Origin: Gigaspora margarita
Taxonomy: Eukaryota; Glomeromycota; Glomeromycetes; Diversisporales; Gigasporaceae
Reading direction: 5' to 3'
DNA length: 64,000 bases
NCBI GenBank assembly: GCA_009809945.1
Contig: WTPW01001077.1
Span: 324,434 to 388,433, forward strand
Shown: in pieces, positions 58,135 to 64,000 of the stretch
How positions within the stretch are numbered: the stretch's first letter is position 1
Layout: each line of letters starts with the position of its first letter
The notes under the pieces: model-generated
Databases searched by the model: none
The model's input: the letters and a program-made list of their open reading frames with translations, nothing else
Told to the model about the DNA's origin: nothing
Position numbers and translations under genes: made by a program

Positions 58135-58690
58135 ATCAGATAGAGAAGGGAATTCTCTAAATATATTTTCAAGTATAGATATTAGTAAGAATGAAGAGAC
58201 ACTAGAATACTATTTAAAGTCTGTTAACAATATGAACCCTGATATAAAGAACGACATTGATGGTGTTACCAATATAGAATAGATATTGCCAAATATGAGA
58301 AGAAAGCATATATATGGCATTTTAAGTCTGCCATGGAAAACAGTTTTTGTGAACAAAATAATCTCAGATGGTATTTTGAAAAAAGTATAGGCATTGTCAA
58401 AGATCAAAGGAAAGAATTTGAATGGTACTCAAATTCTGCAAAAGGTGGAAATTCCAGTGGACTAAATAATCTCGGACGTTGTTAGGAAATTGGAATAGGT
58501 ATTGATAAATATGAAAATAAGGCATTCGAATTGTATTTAAAATTTCAGCAATCCTAGTGGTCAATATAATCTTGGAATATGTTATAGGAATGGAAATGGA
58601 ACACTACCAGATGAAACAAAAGCAATTAAGTGGCTACAAAAGGCAAAAAATAATGATAGGTTTCAAAATATGAATAAAGTTGATCCATTG
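58135..58690 (+). pseudogene. Sel1-like repeat protein relic
   Basis: Sel1 repeats are 36-40 residue helical pairs that serve as protein scaffolds, and they are abundant in glomeromycete kinase-Sel1 families. Here frame pieces read EFEWYSNSAKGGNSSGLNNL then GRC-stop-EIGIGIDKYENKAFELY, and, after a frame change, SNPSGQYNLGICYRNGNG with ETKAIKWLQKAKNN. The Sel1 signature A-x-GG-x-x-x-G-x-x-NLG-x-C is clear twice. At least two stops (in place of the Tyr after GRC, and after TNIE) and one frameshift break it. No upstream kinase domain was recognised. Confidence 0.8.
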
Positions 58691-59484
58691 TGGATGGGCT
58701 TTTAAAAGAAATAATGCTCAAAAATTCTTTACCATGGATTCTATTTAATGAATTGGGAAAATATACAAACTGTTAATATGGATGATGAATTCGCAATTGT
58801 TTTCCAATTTAGTAGGTTATGTTTCATCATTATTCATGCAATTATAAGGAATTCTTTCCTTTTTTTGATTATTGTTTGTATAACTTATATGTACAACTGA
58901 TATCTGGTAAGCAAAAATACTTTGAGCACAATATAGATTGCACAATGTTTCAAAGACTGCACTGCTATTTCACAAGAGTGTACTAGAATATAAAGCTCTT
59001 TATATAGTCAGTTAAATTTGATGAAAACCAAAATTACCCAAAAAAGCTAATTCAATAAAAGTCAATAACCATACTTAACGGTAATACAACCAGCATTTTC
59101 TATAAAAGTAATTCAGTGTAATACCAAGCACTGACAATGGTTTCTAAGTATTAACTAATGAAATAAAGATAGGATTTGAATAAATGATAATTGTTATACT
59201 TCAGTTGTCAAACCAATTTTTTGCCCAATAAAGTTAAGTGCTTGTTTTCTATCAAAATATGAGATATGATATCTTTCTCTTATGGAATTCTATAAATAAT
59301 TTCCTTTTTGATCTTTATTTGAAATTATTTTATATATACATCTGTTGTTCGATAGTGAAAAAAAATTTGAGCATAAATGAGCTTGAGCTTATGCAATGAT
59401 TTGCTATACTGCTCTTATACATTCGCTTGAAAATAATGAAAATTCTACAATCGGTTGAAATTTGTGAACCCCAAAATTACCCAA
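58691..59484. other. Intergenic, no gene seen
   Basis: AT-rich DNA. GAGCTTGAGCTTATGC near 59379 resembles words at 27520, so remnants of a dispersed repeat may be present. Confidence 0.4.
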
Positions 59485-59890
59485 AAAGGTGACGTCTAAA
59501 ATAGAGCAGATTTTTATATATTTTATCAAATTAACTTTAGGGTTAGGGTTATCCTATACTAAGGTTAGCCAGGTTTTAGGTAGTTATGTATAAGGAAAAT
59601 TGACTTTTCGACATTTTTAATTAATCCACCAAGATAGCCGTTTTTTTGTATTTTCCAGGTTTTTCACTTTCTTGTTTTTACTTCGCTGAGGGGGTGTCTC
59701 GTGATTCTACACCGCAAACGACACCAAAAAGGAGGGCGTCTAAAGCGGGGCAATTCATATTTCTTAATAATTTGCTCATCTTATATTAGGGTTTGATTGG
59801 GTTTTAGATAGTTATATAAGCAAAATTGCCTTCCTGATATTTTTATTTAACCTACCTGAGGTAGGTTTAGACAGCTGTTTTTTGTTTTTT
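59485..59890. repeat. Direct doublet with a telomere-like stretch in one half
   Basis: GTGACGTCTAAAATAGAGCA (59490) and GGGCGTCTAAAGCGGGGCAA (59733) start two diverged copies of about 240 bp that share GTTTTAGRTAGTTATRTA and the end TTTTTTGT. The first contains TTTAGGGTTAGGGTTATCC. TCTAAAGCGG recalls the GGCTAAAGCGGAG end at 60863, so all may be one element family. Confidence 0.55.
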
Positions 59891-60454
59891 TCATTCATAT
59901 GGGCCAATTTGTTTCCTTACGATAATATCACATATGAGACAATTGATTGTTTAATGTATGTAAAAACATACACGTGTACACAACTTGCACACATATCTGA
60001 TATTTGATATCAGATAACGGATAAACAGATATTACGAGAATTAATTGCATGAAAGATTGCGATATGATAGAAAAATTCAAAATTTTAAAAAAAATTTATT
60101 TTGGAAGACGTTACTTTATACTAATGAATTTGAAAATTTTTACTTCGTAGCGAATATTTCAAAATACCATTTCATACTGCAATAAATATTTTTCTGGACC
60201 ATAATTTCAAGATAAAACTTTAAAGAACACTTTCAAAACACCTTATAAAGAATCTTTTTATTCAAAATAACAATGATCCCCGTGTTTGATACAAGTAAAA
60301 GGTTTGTACACGAATGACTTAAAAATTTTGTAAACGAATAACCTAAACATTTTAAATAAAATAACAATATTTGTAAGCATAAAAGTATTAAGAAAATGCA
60401 TATAAAGACGAAAAATATGGTATAAAAATATCATGTCTACAGTTATTATATTTA

Positions 60455-60720
60455 CTTACTGTAAATTCCACCGAAAACCAATTCCCAAAGATTAATATAC
60501 TAAGAAAACCTAAAGGTTTAAATCTAGTATAAATAAAAAAATACAAAGATAACAAAGACAACAAGACGAAAGAGGGTATAAAATTTTGCTAATGCTCTAG
60601 ACACTTTGCAAAGTGTTATACCTACCATTTAGCTAACTACCTTTTAATTGTTGTGGAGTTAATTTCGCGAAAAACCAATTCCCAACCGATTAACACACTA
60701 GCGATTTCAAGAAACTTTTT
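60455..60720. repeat. Diverged tandem doublet, CGAAAACCAATTCCCA word
   Basis: CCGAAAACCAATTCCCAAAG-ATTAATA and GCGAAAAACCAATTCCCAAC-CGATTAACA occur about 200 bp apart in the same orientation, each followed by CTA-x-x-A and A-rich sequence. No gene is seen. Confidence 0.5.
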
Positions 60721-60862
60721 CGAAACGATAGTTTGTGATTGGTTAAAAATATCATTTCATCATGGGATCTATTTTTAATATTCGCAATAATCACCATCAA
60801 TATTAATTTGATTGGTACAATTTTGAAGATCTTATTCGAAAACATCACCAAAAGATCCAAAT

Positions 60863-61013
60863 CTGGGGGTCGGCTAAAGCGGAGTGAAATTTGGTTAGGG
60901 TTAGGGTTACCTTTTTGATGTATTTATTGTTAGAAGGTTATATAGATATCAATAATGTAATTTATGCAGTGTGTAGATCATATATTGAATTAACTCCGCT
61001 TTAGCCGACCCCC
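60863..61013. mobile_element. GGGGGTCGGCTAAAGCGGAGT-ended MITE with TTAGGG core, in the BTB-TLDc promoter region
   Basis: The perfect 20-bp ends GGGGGTCGGCTAAAGCGGAG and its inverse bracket about 150 bp. The left part contains GGTTAGGGTTAGGGTTA (60893-60909). It lies about 240 bp upstream of the ATG at 61253, so it may influence that gene's promoter. No coding content. Confidence 0.85.
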
Positions 61014-61252
61014 AAATCGGCCCATATGTTTCGTCGGCGATCATCAAATTCTGTAATTTGATTGGCTATTATCACGTGGATTTGCAAAAAGGATAAATCG
61101 ATGAAAATCAATTACCGAAATCAAATGTCAATTCAATCAAATTTTCTAAAAAGTAGTACAAACGCTAAAATACTTTATTATAATGCAATAATCGTTGTGC
61201 TACGGTAGTTGTTCATAAATAGTGTAACTTATTTGTATCTCTTTTTTCAAAA

Positions 61253-62849
61253 ATGGCAAAGTTTATTGAAAAACTTTCAAATGATTGCCTTGAACTTCTT
61301 GATGATAAAGAAGATTTTAATGTAATCATTAATGTTGGGGTGTCACCAAATAATAAAATATTCCAAGCACATACTAATATTTTAAGATATAGATCTTTAT
61401 ATTTTCGTAATGAATTAGCAAATATTAGTAAAGATAAAAATAACATTAAAACGATTAATTTAAAACATGTTTCTATTCAACAATTTGAAATAATTATTAG
61501 GTAATTTTTATATTTTAGTGAGCCAGTAAATTAAACTTTTATTTTAAATGCACAAATTTACAAGTTCACTAATATAATGGTTACTCAGTTTATGTATCAT
61601 GTGCATGCGAAAACTAATTTTGAATTATTAAACTTAATTATTTAATAGATATATTTACGGAGGAGTGATTTTGTTAGAAAAAGATCAAGGAGCATCATTT
61701 ATTTTTGATCTCATCCTTGTTGCTTCCGAATTTCTTCTTGATGAATTGGTAAAACATCTTGAAAAACAGCTGATTAAAGAAAATGCACACTGGCTTCGTT
61801 TAAATTTTGCTCACATTTATCGTAAAAGTTTCCAAAATGAAAAACTTGAAGAATTACAAAAATGGAACAACGATATTTCAGCAAAGTATCCAAATAAAAT
61901 TTTTGAATCAGAAGATTTCATCTCTCTTCCAGAAAATGCACTAATTTCACTTATTAAACGAGATGATTTACAGATGGATGAAGGAAAAATCTGGGAATAT
62001 GTTATAAGATGGGGAATTGCTCAAAATACAGATTTACCGGCTGATATAAAAGATTGGTCACATGAAAACTTTTTAACTTTAAAGAATATTTTACGGAATT
62101 GTTTACCTTTTATACGTTATTTCCAAATGTCAAATAAAGATATTTTCGACAAAGTAATCCCATATAAAAATATTCTTGAAGAAAATCTTTTGAATGATAT
62201 ATTCCAAAAATTTATTGTTCCAGATAGACAAATATTATCAACAATTCTTCCACCTCGTAAAATTTTAACACCAACATTACCATCTAGAGTAACTGAACCA
62301 TTTCCTTCAACAGTTATCAATGAAGTTCATGCAGCAGAAATAGCATCATGGATTGATAAAAAAGCTGACGCATATTCTGTAACTGATAATCCATATAAAT
62401 TTAAATTACTTCTTCGTGGAACAAGAGATGGTTTTACTTCTCAATCATTTTGGAATTTATGTAATAAAGCAAACACTGTTGTAGTAATGAAGGTTAATGG
62501 CACTGATGAAATTCTTGGTGGATATAGTCCACTCCATTGGATTAAATCAAGTTGCGTGTATATGAGTTGCAATGATAGTTTTATTTTTTCATTGAAAAAT
62601 GGTACTATTCAATCCTCTATTTTAAGTCGTGTAAAAGCAAATTCACCACATGCAATTTATTGTGGATCTGATTGTGGACCAACTTTTGGCGGTGGTAATG
62701 ACATTCATATGGGAGATAATTCCAATCAAGTTAATAATTGTAGTTCTAAACATCTTTCATATGAAAAAGCAATTAGAAACCAAAGTGAAAGTGACCGATC
62801 TTACTTTTGTGTCGATGAATACGAAGTATTTCAAATTCAGAGAGAGTAG
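61253..62849 (+). CDS. BTB/POZ-BACK-TLDc domain protein
   Basis: Two exons, 61253-61500 and 61649-62849, with a GT-AG intron of 148 bp, give 482 residues. The N-terminal BTB/POZ domain (residues about 9-100) carries DDKEDFNVIINVG, FQAHTNILRYRSLYFRNEL and the join QFEIIIRYIYGGVI. A BACK-like helical part follows (LLVASEFLLDELVKHLEKQL type). The C-terminal TLDc domain begins near residue 315 (LLLRGTRDGFTSQSFWNLC, KVNGTDEILGGYSP, FGGGNDIHMGDN, DEYEVFQI). BTB domains dimerise and recruit Cullin-3; TLDc domains are linked to V-ATPase regulation and oxidative stress. This combination is expanded in Rhizophagus and relatives; the specific target is unknown. The start ATG is the first in frame, and the stop is followed by AT-rich DNA. 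Confidence 0.92.
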
Positions 62850-63040
62850 AGATATTAAAAGAATAATTTATTCAATATGTTCACAATGCCATTAATTATT
62901 ATGCACATTATTGAAAAATGTACTGATCATTAACAACAAAAGTTAAAGATTTTTATTATATGTGATATCAATATATCTAGGTACCGTTATGTTCAGAGGC
63001 ACTATGGTACATTTTCGATTTCTTATTTTTATTAATAATA

Positions 63041-63227
63041 CAGTTGAACCTCCCCAAACCGGTATGCATAGTGGACAAGTTTTGTATCAGTATTGAGAGG
63101 TTATTAGATTTGAAATCATTATAAACTATATAGATTCATATAACAGAAACGGACTTGGTAGATTAATTTTTTATCAGATTTGACAGGTTATCGGTTTTGA
63201 CAGGATCAGTTTTGGGAGGTTCAACAG
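63041..63227. mobile_element. pogo/Tc1-mariner-like MITE (CAGTTGAACCTCCC ends, TA duplication)
   Basis: CAGTTGAACCTCCCCAAACC at the left and, in reverse complement, CTGTTGAACCTCCCAAAACT at the right are inverted repeats with TA on both sides (63039-63040, 63228-63229). The body matches 40047-40220 in reverse. It lies about 190 bp past the BTB-TLDc stop. Confidence 0.87.
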
Positions 63228-64000
63228 TATTGTTATATGTAGGTGTAAACTTCTTCGTAAGAAAAAAAAAAAAAAAAAAACAAAAACAATTTATGTGCTA
63301 AACTTGATTTCTTGTTAGAATTGGTGTTATTCAAAAAAAAAAACAAATATTTATAAATTTAGACGTTTTGTATTCTGAGTTGGGAAAGTAATAAATGTAC
63401 AAGCACAAATTAGCTTCGGGCATAACTTTGTTGTGCGTATTGATGTTTTATTTATGACTTCGGGTTCAATGATAGTTGGTATTTAAGGAAAGTGGGATCA
63501 TTAAAGTGATCGGATTATGTGTACAAACCTGTTAACTAACTCTTCGTTCTACTATTCTTTATTCCTTTATTCGTTCTTTTCTCCTACTTTATTAATAAAA
63601 AATTATTTTATATATTTTTACATTTCAACTCTACACCAGTGCACAAAATTTTGATATGACATATCCCGATTTTTTTCCGATGACGTTTCTACCAAACAGA
63701 TATCTATAAATATATCATTATTTGATGATTATAGGTGTCACAAATTATGCAAACCGCAATAACCATAAAAATAAGTAATGTAATATTATAAATTATTATA
63801 ATGAATGTATTTATGCAATATTCCCATCACAATAATACGATGTAATGATTAGAGATTAACAAACATCAGCAAGCAACGTTCTCAAATATCTTCCTAGATG
63901 TGATTTCTAGTGATTGAAATAGGACAAGTACTGTATTATTATGATGTTATTTTTAGTTACTATTAAATCATTATCAATATTTAGTACGAATAACGATATT
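63228..64000. other. Intergenic, no gene seen
   Basis: Poly-A run near 63262-63280; otherwise no gene or recognised repeat up to the window edge. Confidence 0.4.

Noticed and set aside
1..64000. CRISPR array, prokaryotic operon or ribosomal RNA
   Set aside because: No regular repeat-spacer pattern with short unique spacers, no operon-like gene packing and no rRNA-like conserved stretch were seen; introns show that the DNA is eukaryotic nuclear.

Overview
This is an AT-rich eukaryotic window of fungal type. Multi-exon genes with short introns are separated by long repeat-filled stretches. The gene families suggest an arbuscular-mycorrhizal fungus (Glomeromycotina, Rhizophagus-like): a dual hybrid histidine kinase, a BTB-TLDc protein, a Sel1-repeat relic, a FAR1/MULE-type transposase and an Atg22-like vacuolar effluxer. 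The taxonomy is an inference. Three assembly gaps or N-blocks and several single Ns are present.

Layout. 0.7-6.4 kb (minus): a 17-exon hybrid histidine kinase with two kinase cores; my exon model sums to 1382 codons plus stop. 6.4-10.4 kb: no supported gene. 10.4-11.3 kb: three transposons nested in one another. 12-16 kb: minisatellite and satellite-like arrays. 16-18.7 kb: unrecognised, less AT-rich DNA. 18.7-26.8 kb: inverted-repeat elements, a degenerate tandem array and several MITEs inserted in it, plus a tRNA-like SINE. 28.8-33.7 kb: a broken MULE-type transposase gene between matching TACCCG-type ends. 33.8-34.6 kb: a second SINE copy and a decayed coding remnant. 35-39 kb: minisatellites and MITEs. 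40.4-40.9 kb (minus): a small three-helix membrane protein. 41.5-46.1 kb: a hAT-like MITE, four copies of a GGCCAGACC-ended MITE and TTACGGCA-rich repeats. 46.4-48.9 kb (minus): an 11-exon Atg22-like transporter. 49.8-52.7 kb: a minisatellite, an HTH transposase relic and a second nested-MITE complex. 52.7-61 kb: hairpins, a Sel1 pseudogene and short duplications. 61.3-62.8 kb (plus): a two-exon BTB-TLDc gene. 63.0-63.2 kb: a pogo-like MITE.

The four intact genes are not a pathway; each stands alone, and most of the DNA is transposon debris. The most unusual points are as follows. (1) Several unrelated terminal-inverted-repeat elements each carry a short TTAGGG (telomere-like) core, including one filling most of an Atg22 intron. 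(2) Transposons are nested two to three deep, and target duplications, a related copy or a paralogous empty site show the order of insertion. (3) The second kinase core of the histidine kinase lacks its N-box and ends in a receiver-like domain with no catalytic residues. (4) The premature stops in the relics are mostly explicable as C-to-T changes.
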